Positions 6,019 through 12,455 of a DNA stretch of 12,959 nt are shown here, piece by piece (the first letter of the stretch is position 1; each line of letters begins with the position of its first letter). Location of the stretch: NCBI GenBank assembly GCA_003242675.1, contig QGVE01000074.1, positions 1 to 12,959 on the forward strand. The letters run 5' to 3'. The stretch is from Bacillota bacterium (GTDB taxonomy: Bacteria; Bacillota_E; Symbiobacteriia; Symbiobacteriales; Symbiobacteriaceae). The notes under the pieces were generated by a model. The model was not told where the DNA came from and did not search any database. It was given only the letters and a program-made list of their open reading frames with translations. A program made the translations under genes and the position numbers.

Positions 6019-6648
6019 CTACTCCCCCTCCGCGGCCGGCGCCCCGGCGCCGGACTCCGCCTTCACCTCCGCGGCGCTTGGGGCCGCGGACGCGTCCGCC
6101 TCCGCAGGCGCACCGGCGGACACCGGCTCACCGGCCTCCGCTGCCGCCCCGCCCTCGGCGTCCCCGGCCTCCTCCTCATCTTCCTCGGAGACCGGCCGCA
6201 GGTTGGTGCACTTGTCCGTGTAGAGGATGCCGTCCAGGTGGTCGATCTCGTGCTGGAAGATGCGGGCGAGCCAGCCCTCCGCGTCGATCCAGACCTTCCG
6301 GCCGTCGCGGTCCAGGGCCACGACCCGCACCTTCTCGTACCGCCAGACGTCGCCCACCAGGCCGGGGATGGAGAGGCAGCCCTCCGTTCCCTTCACCCAG
6401 CCCTCGGCGTGGACGATCTCCGGGTTGATCAGCTGGTACAGCCGGCCCGACCCGTCCTGCGGATCGACCACGATGACCCGCTTCGAAACGCCCACCTGCG
6501 GGGCGGCCAGGCCCACGCCCGGGGCGGCGTACATCGTCTCGGTCATGTCGTCCAGCAGCTTGCGAATCGCGGCGTTGATCTTCGTCACCGGCCTGGCCTT
6601 CCGGCGCAGGACCGGCGCCGGATCCTTCACGATCTCCAGTATGGCCAT
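6019..6648 (-). CDS. def: Peptide deformylase with a long acidic, alanine-rich C-terminal tail
   Basis: Peptide deformylase, a metalloenzyme that removes the N-formyl group from new proteins. All three motifs are intact: GVGLAAPQ (residues 44-51), EGCLSIPG (89-96, with metal ligand Cys91) and QHEIDHLDG (132-140, with ligands His133 and His137 and catalytic Glu134). The enzyme is complete by about residue 152. Residues 153-209 are an added tail, first strongly acidic (SEEDEEE), then almost only Ala, Glu, Gly, Pro, Ser and Asp. It is probably disordered and is absent from typical 150-185-residue deformylases. The ATG start has GGAGGG eight bases upstream. It lies 21 bases after priA and two bases before fmt. 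The tail could affect solubility or ribosome contact, but no function is demonstrated. Confidence 0.96.
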   Translation of the reverse strand: MAILEIVKDPAPVLRRKARPVTKINAAIRKLLDDMTETMYAAPGVGLAAPQVGVSKRVIVVDPQDGSGRLYQLINPEIVHAEGWVKGTEGCLSIPGLVGDVWRYEKVRVVALDRDGRKVWIDAEGWLARIFQHEIDHLDGILYTDKCTNLRPVSEEDEEEAGDAEGGAAAEAGEPVSAGAPAEADASAAPSAAEVKAESGAGAPAAEGE

Positions 6649-6669
6649 CTACGCTGCCCTCCGCCACAG

Positions 6670-8931
6670 CTACAGTATGCTCATCGGATCCACGTCTACG
6701 GAAAGCGAAACGGAGCGCGCCGCACGCCACTTGCCCCGCGCCGCGGCGAAGGCCGCCTTCACCTCGCGCACCATCGCCAGGGGGTCGCGGCCCTTCAGCA
6801 CCAGGTGATGCCGGTGCTTCCCCCGGAGCTTGGCCAGCGGGGCCGGCGCCGGCCCGAGGATCTGCCCCCGGAAGCCGCCCTCCACCAGCACCCGGTGCAC
6901 GTTCCGGGCGGTGGCGGCCACCGCCGCCTCGTCCTCGCCCGAGACGACGAGGTGGATCAGGTGGGCGAACGGCGGGTAGTCCAGCTCTTCCCGGAAGCGG
7001 ATCTCCTCGGCGAAGAACCGGCCGTAATCGTGCTCCGCCGCCGCCAGCAGCGCCGGGTGGTCGGGCTGGTAGGTCTGCACGACGACCCGCCCCGGCCGGT
7101 CGCCCCGGCCCGCCCGGCCGGCCACCTGCGTCACGAGCTGGAACGTGCGCTCGGCGGCCCGGAAGTCGGGCAGGTTCAGGGTGGTGTCGGCGAGGACGAC
7201 CCCGACCAGGGTGACGCCGGGGAAGTCCAGCCCCTTGGTGATCATCTGCGTGCCCACGAGGACATCCACCTCGCGGTTGGCAAACCGCCGGAGGATGGCC
7301 GCGTGGGCGCCCTTGCGCCGGGTGGTGTCCACGTCCATGCGGGCCACCCGCACGTGCGGGTAGAGCCGCTGGAGCTCCTGCTCCACGCGCTCGGTGCCGG
7401 CCCCCAGGTGGCGGATCTTGTCGGACCCGCAGGTGGGGCAGGTCGAGGGCACCGGCGCCGTGTAGCCGCAGTAGTGGCACGCCAGGTGGTCGTCGCCCAG
7501 GTGGTAGGTCATGGCGACGGCGCAGTTCACACACCGGACCGCCTCGCCGCAGGAGCGGCACAGGATAAATGTATTGTAACCCCTGCGGTTGAGAAAGAGA
7601 ATCGCCTGCTCCCGGGCCGCCAGGGTCTGATCCAGGGCCTCCACGAGCGCCCGGGAGAAGATCGACCGGTTGCCCGCGCGCAGCTCCTGCCGCATGTCGA
7701 CCAGGGTCACCGGCGGCAGCGGCCGGTTGTCGATCCGGTGCGCCAGGGTCACGAGCCGGTACGCGCCCCTCTGCGCCCGGTGGAAGGACTCCAGGGCCGG
7801 CGTCGCCGACCCGAGCACGAGCAGGGCGCCCTCCAGCCGGGCCCGCTCCGCCGCCACCTCCCGGGCGTGGTAGGCGGGCGGCGGGGCCTCCTGCTTGTAC
7901 GACTGCTCGTGCTCCTCGTCGATGATGATCAGCCCCACCTTCTCGAACGGGGCGAAGATCGCCGAGCGCGCCCCCACGACGATGGAGACCTCGCCGCGGC
8001 GGATGCGCTGCCACTCGTCGTACCGCTCCCCCGGCGACAGGGCGGAGTGGAGCACCGCGACGTCGCCGCCGAAGCGGGCGCGGAACCGCTGGATCATCTG
8101 GGGCGTGAGCGAGATCTCGGGCACCAGGCAGATCGCGTTCCGGCCCATCTCCCGGACCAGGGCGATCGCCCGCAGGTAGAGCTCGGTCTTGCCCGAGCCG
8201 GTCACGCCGTGGATGAGCACCGGCTGCCGGAAAGCCGGCGGCGCGAGCAGTTCCTGGCGGATGGACTCCAGCGCCTGCTCCTGCTCCGGCGTGAGCACCG
8301 GCGGCGGCGCGGGGACCACCTGCTCATCGGCGAAGGGGTCCCGCCGGCGCACGACCCGTCCCTCCGCCAGCCACCCCTTCTGCAGGGCGGCGCGGATCGG
8401 CCCGGCGATGGACTCCCCCAGATCAGCGAGGATCTGCACCCGGTCGGCCTCGCCGCCTGTGCGCGCTAGGTACTCCAGGAGCTCCGCCTGGCGGGGGGCC
8501 CGGGCGCGGAGACGGGCCACGAGGCCCTCCACGTCGTCCACGTTCAGCCGGTAGCGCGCGTGGGTGAGCGTGCGCACCTCCTGCCGCCGGGCCTCGGTGG
8601 GCAGGAGCAGCCGGAGGGCGGCGGGAAACGTGGAGAGGTAGCGGTCGGCCGTCCAGCGGGCCAGCTGGACCAGGGGGGCGGGGATCGGCGGAATGTCGGG
8701 CAGGAGCCCCGCGATCTCCTTCAGGGCCACCCCCTCCGGCGGCCGGTCGGCCGGGCCGACGTAGAGCCCGACCACCCGGCGGCCGCCGAAGGGCACCCGC
8801 ACCCACTGGCCGGGCGTCAGCCGCCCGGCCAGGCTCGGCGGCACGCGGTAGGTGAACAGCCTGTCCGTCCCCTCGGCGGCGACGTCCACCGCCACCTGGG
8901 CGAGCTCACCGCTCTCCATCGCCGTGCGCAC
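6670..8931 (-). CDS. priA: Primosomal replication restart helicase PriA
   Basis: A 753-residue PriA, the superfamily 2 3'-to-5' helicase that recognises stalled forks and starts reloading of the replicative helicase. The N-terminal fork-binding domain covers about 10-115. The helicase core has Walker A GVTGSGKTE (242-250), the DEEH box (338-341), GSATPALES (374-382) and the C-terminal motif QVAGRAGRGDRPG. The zinc-binding insertion has all eight cysteines, at 458, 461, 467, 470, 485, 488, 498 and 501. Length is within the family range (about 730-810). The first possible start is GTG at 8929-8931 and an ATG four codons later (8917-8919) is nearly as good; neither has a strong ribosome-binding site. 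Both lie inside the end of coaBC (overlap 26 or 14 bases), so translation is probably coupled. Confidence 0.97.
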   Translation of the reverse strand: MRTAMESGELAQVAVDVAAEGTDRLFTYRVPPSLAGRLTPGQWVRVPFGGRRVVGLYVGPADRPPEGVALKEIAGLLPDIPPIPAPLVQLARWTADRYLSTFPAALRLLLPTEARRQEVRTLTHARYRLNVDDVEGLVARLRARAPRQAELLEYLARTGGEADRVQILADLGESIAGPIRAALQKGWLAEGRVVRRRDPFADEQVVPAPPPVLTPEQEQALESIRQELLAPPAFRQPVLIHGVTGSGKTELYLRAIALVREMGRNAICLVPEISLTPQMIQRFRARFGGDVAVLHSALSPGERYDEWQRIRRGEVSIVVGARSAIFAPFEKVGLIIIDEEHEQSYKQEAPPPAYHAREVAAERARLEGALLVLGSATPALESFHRAQRGAYRLVTLAHRIDNRPLPPVTLVDMRQELRAGNRSIFSRALVEALDQTLAAREQAILFLNRRGYNTFILCRSCGEAVRCVNCAVAMTYHLGDDHLACHYCGYTAPVPSTCPTCGSDKIRHLGAGTERVEQELQRLYPHVRVARMDVDTTRRKGAHAAILRRFANREVDVLVGTQMITKGLDFPGVTLVGVVLADTTLNLPDFRAAERTFQLVTQVAGRAGRGDRPGRVVVQTYQPDHPALLAAAEHDYGRFFAEEIRFREELDYPPFAHLIHLVVSGEDEAAVAATARNVHRVLVEGGFRGQILGPAPAPLAKLRGKHRHHLVLKGRDPLAMVREVKAAFAAARGKWRAARSVSLSVDVDPMSIL

Positions 8932-10150
8932 CGCCCTGCAGCAGGGCCACCGCCCGGTCGAGGATGCGGTCGGCCACCTCCCGCTTCGTGAGGAGCGGCA
9001 GCTCCTCCGCGCCGCCAGCCGTCACGAAGACCACCCGGTTGGTCTCGGTGCCGAAGCCGGCGCCCTCCGCGGTCACGTCGTTGGCCACGACGAAGTCGGC
9101 GTTCTTCTCCACGAGCTTCCGCCGGGCGTTGGCGATGAGGTCCTCGGTCTCGGCGGCGAACGCGACCGTCACCTGGCCCGGGCGCTTGCGCCGGCCCAGC
9201 TCGGCGATGATGTCCGGGTTCTTCACGAGGGTGATGGTGAGCTCATCCCGGGTCTTTTTGATCTTCGACCCGGCGACCGAGGCCGGGCGGTAGTCGGCCG
9301 GGGCCGCGGCCGCCACCGTGATGTCGGCCCGCGGGAACTCCGCCAGGCAGGCCTCCAGCATCTCGACGCACGTCTCCACCGCGACCCGCCGGACGCCCGC
9401 CGGCGGCTCCAGGTGGGTGGGGCCGCTCACCAGCACCACCTCCGCCCCCCGGTCCCGGGCGGCCTCGGCGATCGCGTAGCCCATGCGCCCGGTGGAGCGG
9501 TTGCCGATGAAGCGGACGGGATCGAACGGCTCCCGGGTCGTGCCGGCGGTCACCAGCACCCGGCGTCCGGCCAGATCGCCGCCCAGCCGCGCCTTCCGGC
9601 CTTCCCACTTCTGCAGCAGGGCGACGGCCCGCTCGACGATCTTGGCCGGCTCGGGCAGCCGCCCCTTGCCCACGAGGCCGGAGGCCAGCCGCCCCTCCTC
9701 CGGCTCCATGATCTCCCAGCCCAGCTCGGCCAGGATCCGCAGGTTTCGCTGCGTGAGGGGATTGGCGTACATCTCCGCCTCCATGGAGGGCGCCACCAGC
9801 ACGGGGCAGCGCACGCCGAGGGCAGTCACCGTGATCCAGTCGCCCGCGTGGCCGCCGGCCAGCCGGGCGATGGTGTTGGCGGTGGCCGGCGCGATGATGA
9901 GCAGGTCGGCCTTGTGGGTCAGGGTGACGTGATCCACGTGGCCGTGCACCTGCTCGCCCATCAGGTCGACCTTCACCGGGTTGCCGGACAGGGCCTGGAA
10001 CGTGAGCGGGGCCACCAGGCGGGTGGCCGCCTCGGTCATGAGCACGTGCACGTCGGCGCCCAGCTTCACCAGCCGGGAGCAGATCTCCGCCGCCTTGTAG
10101 GCGGCGATGCCGCCGCTGACTCCGAGGAGAACCGTCTTACCTTGCAGCAT
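8906..10150 (-). CDS. coaBC: Bifunctional phosphopantothenoylcysteine decarboxylase / phosphopantothenate-cysteine ligase
   Basis: A 414-residue CoaBC (Dfp) that makes 4'-phosphopantothenoylcysteine and decarboxylates it to 4'-phosphopantetheine, two steps of coenzyme A synthesis. The flavin-binding CoaC half (about 1-180) has GVSGGIAAYKA, the catalytic His at about 74 and APATANT (87-93). Two usual CoaC signatures differ: the substrate motif PxMNxxMW reads PSMEAEMY (121-128, Glu124 for Asn), and the flap Cys is replaced by Ser157 in RLASGLVGKGRL. The CoaB half (about 188-405) has VTAGTTREPFDPVRFIGN, STGRMG, PADYRP and the KIKK motif with Lys296 equivalent to E. coli Lys289. The ATG start has GGAAGGAAGGG upstream. 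The gene is 90 bases after rpoZ, with a perfect hairpin between, and overlaps priA. Confidence 0.96.
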   Translation of the reverse strand: MLQGKTVLLGVSGGIAAYKAAEICSRLVKLGADVHVLMTEAATRLVAPLTFQALSGNPVKVDLMGEQVHGHVDHVTLTHKADLLIIAPATANTIARLAGGHAGDWITVTALGVRCPVLVAPSMEAEMYANPLTQRNLRILAELGWEIMEPEEGRLASGLVGKGRLPEPAKIVERAVALLQKWEGRKARLGGDLAGRRVLVTAGTTREPFDPVRFIGNRSTGRMGYAIAEAARDRGAEVVLVSGPTHLEPPAGVRRVAVETCVEMLEACLAEFPRADITVAAAAPADYRPASVAGSKIKKTRDELTITLVKNPDIIAELGRRKRPGQVTVAFAAETEDLIANARRKLVEKNADFVVANDVTAEGAGFGTETNRVVFVTAGGAEELPLLTKREVADRILDRAVALLQGGAHGDGER

Positions 10151-10193
10151 CGGCGACCCTTCCTTCCGTGGGTGCGTGGCCCGAACAGTGCAA

Positions 10194-10220
10194 GGAGGGC
10201 GCCCGGGGCGGGCGCCCTCC
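10194..10220 (-). terminator. Perfect 12-bp hairpin between rpoZ and coaBC
   Basis: Arms 10194-10205 and 10209-10220 are perfect inverted repeats with a three-base loop; in practice the loop would open to five. It starts 20 bases after the rpoZ stop. On the minus strand TTGCACTGTT follows, a weak T-tract. It could partly terminate the yicC-remA-gmk-rpoZ transcript, act as an attenuator, or mark an mRNA processing point. No separate promoter for coaBC is evident in the remaining 40 bases, so at least some read-through is likely. Confidence 0.45.
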
Positions 10221-10240
10221 GCGGGCGAATCGTCCGCTCA

Positions 10241-10450
10241 TCAGCCCAGAGGAGTCGGCTTGCCGCGCTCGAAGAAGAGCTTGCCGGCCGCCAGCTCCTC
10301 CAGGGCGATCGTCACGGGTTTATTGGACTTCGATTCCACCAGCTTCGGCTTGCCATCCTGCAGGTCCCGCGCCCGGCGGGCCGCCAGGATGACCAGCGTG
10401 TACTTGGAATCGACGAGCTCCATCAGCTGGTCGAGAGACGGCTTGATCAT
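10241..10450 (-). CDS. rpoZ: RNA polymerase omega subunit
   Basis: A 69-residue omega subunit of RNA polymerase, which helps fold and attach the beta' subunit. It has the family pattern: IKPSLDQLMELVDSKYTLVILAARRAR near the N-terminus, then KPVTIALEELAAGKL (residues about 44-58). Length matches Bacillota omega (about 65-70). Its ATG overlaps the gmk stop codon as ATGA, the usual gmk-rpoZ arrangement, giving translational coupling. Confidence 0.96.
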   Translation of the reverse strand: MIKPSLDQLMELVDSKYTLVILAARRARDLQDGKPKLVESKSNKPVTIALEELAAGKLFFERGKPTPLG

Positions 10451-11082
10451 CCGTCGGTCAGCGCTCCCTTCTCGAGAAGCGTCTCGATGAGCGCGGCGCC
10501 GTTGCGCTTCGTCCGGGCCTTCTCCGCGATGATGATGGCCCGGAGCTCGGCCACGGCGCGCGACAGGTCGTCGTTGACGATGACGTAGTCATAAGTAAGC
10601 CCTTCCCGGATCCACTCGGGGGCCTCGGCCAGCCGCCGCTCCACCGCCTCGGGCGACTCGGTCCCGCGGGCGGTGATGCGCTGCCGCAGGGCCTCCAGGG
10701 AGGGCGGGATGACGAAGACGGACACGGCATCGGGATACTGCTGCCGCACCGCCCGCGCGCCCACCCGGTCGATGTCGAGGATGACATCGTGCCCCTGGGC
10801 GGTCATCTCCTCCACGTAGGCCCGGGGGGTGCCGTAGTAGTTGCCGTAAACCTCCGCCCACTCGAGGAACTCCCCGGCTGCAATGCGGCGCTCGAACTCT
10901 TCCTTAGAAATAAAGTAGTACTCGACGCCATCGACCTCGCCGGGACGCTTGGGACGGGTGGTGCAGGACACCGAGAAGCGAAGACCCGGGGTCTCCGCCA
11001 GCAGGGCCCGGCAGATGGTGCCCTTGCCGACGGCAGACGGCCCGGTGACGACGATCAGGAGTCCCCTGGGCTTTTTGGGCAT
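10447..11082 (-). CDS. gmk: Guanylate kinase
   Basis: A 211-residue guanylate kinase that phosphorylates GMP to GDP with ATP in the cytoplasm, feeding GTP and (p)ppGpp pools. The P-loop is GPSAVGKGT (residues 14-22, Lys20). GMP-binding residues are in SCTTRPKRPGEVDGVEYYF (about 39-57) and in EWAEVYGNYYGTP (about 74-86). The lid region includes ARGTESPEAVERRL. The segment usually read LDIDVQGA is LDIDRVGA here, a small variation outside the catalytic core. Length is typical. The ATG lies three bases after the remA stop, with GAGG inside the end of remA as ribosome-binding site, and the stop overlaps rpoZ. Confidence 0.97.
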   Translation of the reverse strand: MPKKPRGLLIVVTGPSAVGKGTICRALLAETPGLRFSVSCTTRPKRPGEVDGVEYYFISKEEFERRIAAGEFLEWAEVYGNYYGTPRAYVEEMTAQGHDVILDIDRVGARAVRQQYPDAVSVFVIPPSLEALRQRITARGTESPEAVERRLAEAPEWIREGLTYDYVIVNDDLSRAVAELRAIIIAEKARTKRNGAALIETLLEKGALTDG

Positions 11083-11085
11083 CGT

Positions 11086-11370
11086 CTACGCCTCGCCCTC
11101 TTCGTCTTCGGCCTCCAGGCTGGAATCCCGGGCCGTGAGTCGATGGGCGACCGTCTCCGGCTGAACCGCAGACAGCACCACGTGATCGGAGTCGGTGATC
11201 ACCACCGCCCGGGTGCGGCGGCCGTACGTCGCGTCGATCAGGGTGCCGCGCTCCCTGGCCTCGGAGATGATGCGCTTGATCGGTGCGGATTCGGGGCTCA
11301 CGATGGCCACGATGCGGTTCGCCGAAACGATGTTGCCGAATCCGATGTTGACTAACTTGATCTCACCCAC
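11086..11370 (-). CDS. remA: Extracellular matrix regulatory protein RemA (DUF370)
   Basis: RemA is a small DNA-binding activator of biofilm-matrix and osmoprotection genes in B. subtilis. The family core is unmistakable: [20 protein letters not shown], then [35 protein letters not shown] and a strand [15 protein letters not shown] choose GTG at 11368-11370, giving a 94-residue protein beginning [10 protein letters not shown], because GGGAGG lies eight bases upstream and family members begin two to four residues before the IKL stretch. An in-frame ATG at 11386-11388 adds six residues but its AAGG abuts the start codon. The last 10 to 12 residues ([11 protein letters not shown]) are an acidic tail. 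It lies 35 bases after yicC and three before gmk, in the standard Bacillota order. Confidence 0.93.
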   Translation of the reverse strand: MGEIKLVNIGFGNIVSANRIVAIVSPESAPIKRIISEARERGTLIDATYGRRTRAVVITDSDHVVLSAVQPETVAHRLTARDSSLEAEDEEGEA

Positions 11371-11405
11371 AACCCGGGCCTCCCTCATCCTTGCGGTTGC
11401 CTACA

Positions 11406-12284
11406 CTATTCGAGATTCTGGACCTGCTCCCGAATCTTCTCCAGCTCGCTCTTGGCCTCCACCACGAGCGCCGCCAGCTCGGCGTCGTTGGCCTTGGAGC
11501 CGATGGTGTTCCACTCGCGGCCCATCTCCTGGACCAGGAAGTCCAGCTTGCGCCCCACGGCCTCATCGCTGCGGAGCGCCCGCCGGAACTGGTCGATGTG
11601 GCTGGCGAGCCGCTGCAGCTCCTCGGTGATGTCCGCCCGCTCGGCGAACAGGGCGACCTCCTGGGCGAGCCGCTGCGGGTCCACCGGGTTGGTCGGCGGC
11701 AGGAGCTCGGACAGCCGGCGCACGAGGCGCTGGCGGTACTCCTCCACCACCTGCGGCGCCCGCGCCAGGGCGGCGGATCGGAGCGATTCGAGGCGGTCCA
11801 GCCGCTCCGCCAGGTCAGCTGCCAGGAGCGCGCCTTCCCGCTCCCGCATGGCGATCAGCCCCGCCATCGCCTGCTCCAGGGCCGGCTCCAGCAGGGCCCA
11901 GAGCGCATCGTCGGAGAGGTCTCCCTCCTGAACGGAGAGGACCTCCGGCAGTTTTGCCAGCGTATCCAGCGAAAGCTCCTGATTGCTTCCAATCTCTTCT
12001 GCTATCTGCCTCAAAGCATTATAATAGGCCAGCGCCAGATGCTTGTCAACCTTTACCGTCCGGGCCTCGGCCGAGGGCTCCCAGGCCACGTAGACCTCGA
12101 ACCGGCCGCGCGCCACCCGGCCCTGGATGTGCCTGCGCACCCGCTCCTCCAGGGCGCTGAACTGGCGGGGCATGCGGCAGACGACCGGGGAGAAGGGGTT
12201 GTGCCCCGCTTGGCCCCCGACGCCCCCCTCCCCCCCATCCCCGCTGCCCCCCCCCCGCCGAACCCGGGCCAGCCTGCGAACCAA
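11406..12284 (-). CDS. yicC: YicC/YloC family endoribonuclease-like protein with a garbled N-terminus
   Basis: YicC-family protein (B. subtilis YloC), implicated in RNA turnover. The family match is clear from residue ~33 on: VVCRMPRQFSALEERVRRHI, a central LPEVLSVQEG, helical segments, then the conserved C-terminus ALRSDEAVGRKLDFLVQEM and GSKANDAELAALVVEAKSELEKIREQVQNLE. The invariant N-terminal start, normally of the form SMTGxGR followed by ...VNHR, cannot be read in any single frame. Bases about 12180-12275 are full of G-runs on the coding strand (up to ten) yet still keep scattered matches to it. From TTG at 12282-12284 the protein has 292 residues, the usual family length, so base changes and compensating indels are more likely than a large loss. 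AAGGAGG lies 11 bases before this TTG. The frame stays open upstream to 12443, but that part is not YicC-like. Sequencing error is the first explanation; a real 5' defect is the alternative. Confidence 0.85.
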   Translation of the reverse strand: MVRRLARVRRGGGSGDGGEGGVGGQAGHNPFSPVVCRMPRQFSALEERVRRHIQGRVARGRFEVYVAWEPSAEARTVKVDKHLALAYYNALRQIAEEIGSNQELSLDTLAKLPEVLSVQEGDLSDDALWALLEPALEQAMAGLIAMREREGALLAADLAERLDRLESLRSAALARAPQVVEEYRQRLVRRLSELLPPTNPVDPQRLAQEVALFAERADITEELQRLASHIDQFRRALRSDEAVGRKLDFLVQEMGREWNTIGSKANDAELAALVVEAKSELEKIREQVQNLE

Positions 12285-12304
12285 AGCACGTGTAACCTCC
12301 TTTA

Positions 12305-12324
12305 CGGCGGGGCGGGCCCCGCCG
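12305..12324. other. GC hairpin just upstream of the yicC ribosome-binding site
   Basis: CGGCGGGGC (12305-12313) and GCCCCGCCG (12316-12324) are perfect 9-bp arms with a two-base gap, so the working stem is about 8 bp. On the minus strand it ends three bases before AAGGAGG of yicC. A further imperfect hairpin can be drawn at about 12336-12367. No convincing promoter is visible in the 171 bases between the two genes; GATACT at about 12347-12352 is a weak -10 candidate without a partner. Confidence 0.3.
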
Positions 12325-12402
12325 AACTCGGACTCTCCGCCACCGCAGTATCTTCGGTGCGGGCGGAAGCCCTTCCTGCTCCGCCGCCCCGCCGGGGCAG
12401 AG

Positions 12403-12436
12403 AGCGCCCCCTCCGGCACGTTCCGGAGGGGGCGCT
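12403..12436 (-). terminator. Perfect 14-bp hairpin after the YhcN/YlaJ-like gene
   Basis: Arms 12403-12416 and 12423-12436 are perfectly complementary over 14 bp with a six-base loop, the longest stem in the window. It starts 19 bases after the stop codon at 12456. CTCTGCC follows on the minus strand, so the T-tract is poor. It most likely separates the YhcN/YlaJ-like gene from yicC. Confidence 0.6.
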
Positions 12437-12455
12437 GTCCCACAGCCGGCTCCCG

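Noticed and set aside
6176..8014. 612-codon open frame on the minus strand spanning the priA-def junction
   Set aside because: It overlaps priA and def in another frame, is compositionally biased (Gly, Pro, Arg) and has no domain; the priA and def reading frames carry all conserved residues.
178..10588. Very long open frames on the plus strand (for example 2300-3658, 6238-8469 and 8852-10588)
   Set aside because: They lie opposite rsmB, priA and coaBC, whose family motifs are certain. Their products are rich in Arg, Pro, Gly, His and Val without any recognisable domain, as expected for antisense frames in GC-rich DNA.
12223..12256. Functional G-quadruplex in front of yicC
   Set aside because: The G-runs fall where conserved codons of yicC should be, so sequence error is a simpler explanation than a selected structure.
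12285..12443. Extended N-terminus of yicC to 12443 (345-residue form)
   Set aside because: The extra 53 residues are arginine- and glycine-rich without YicC similarity, run through the hairpin region, and lie upstream of the AAGGAGG ribosome-binding site. The 292-residue form has the family's usual length.
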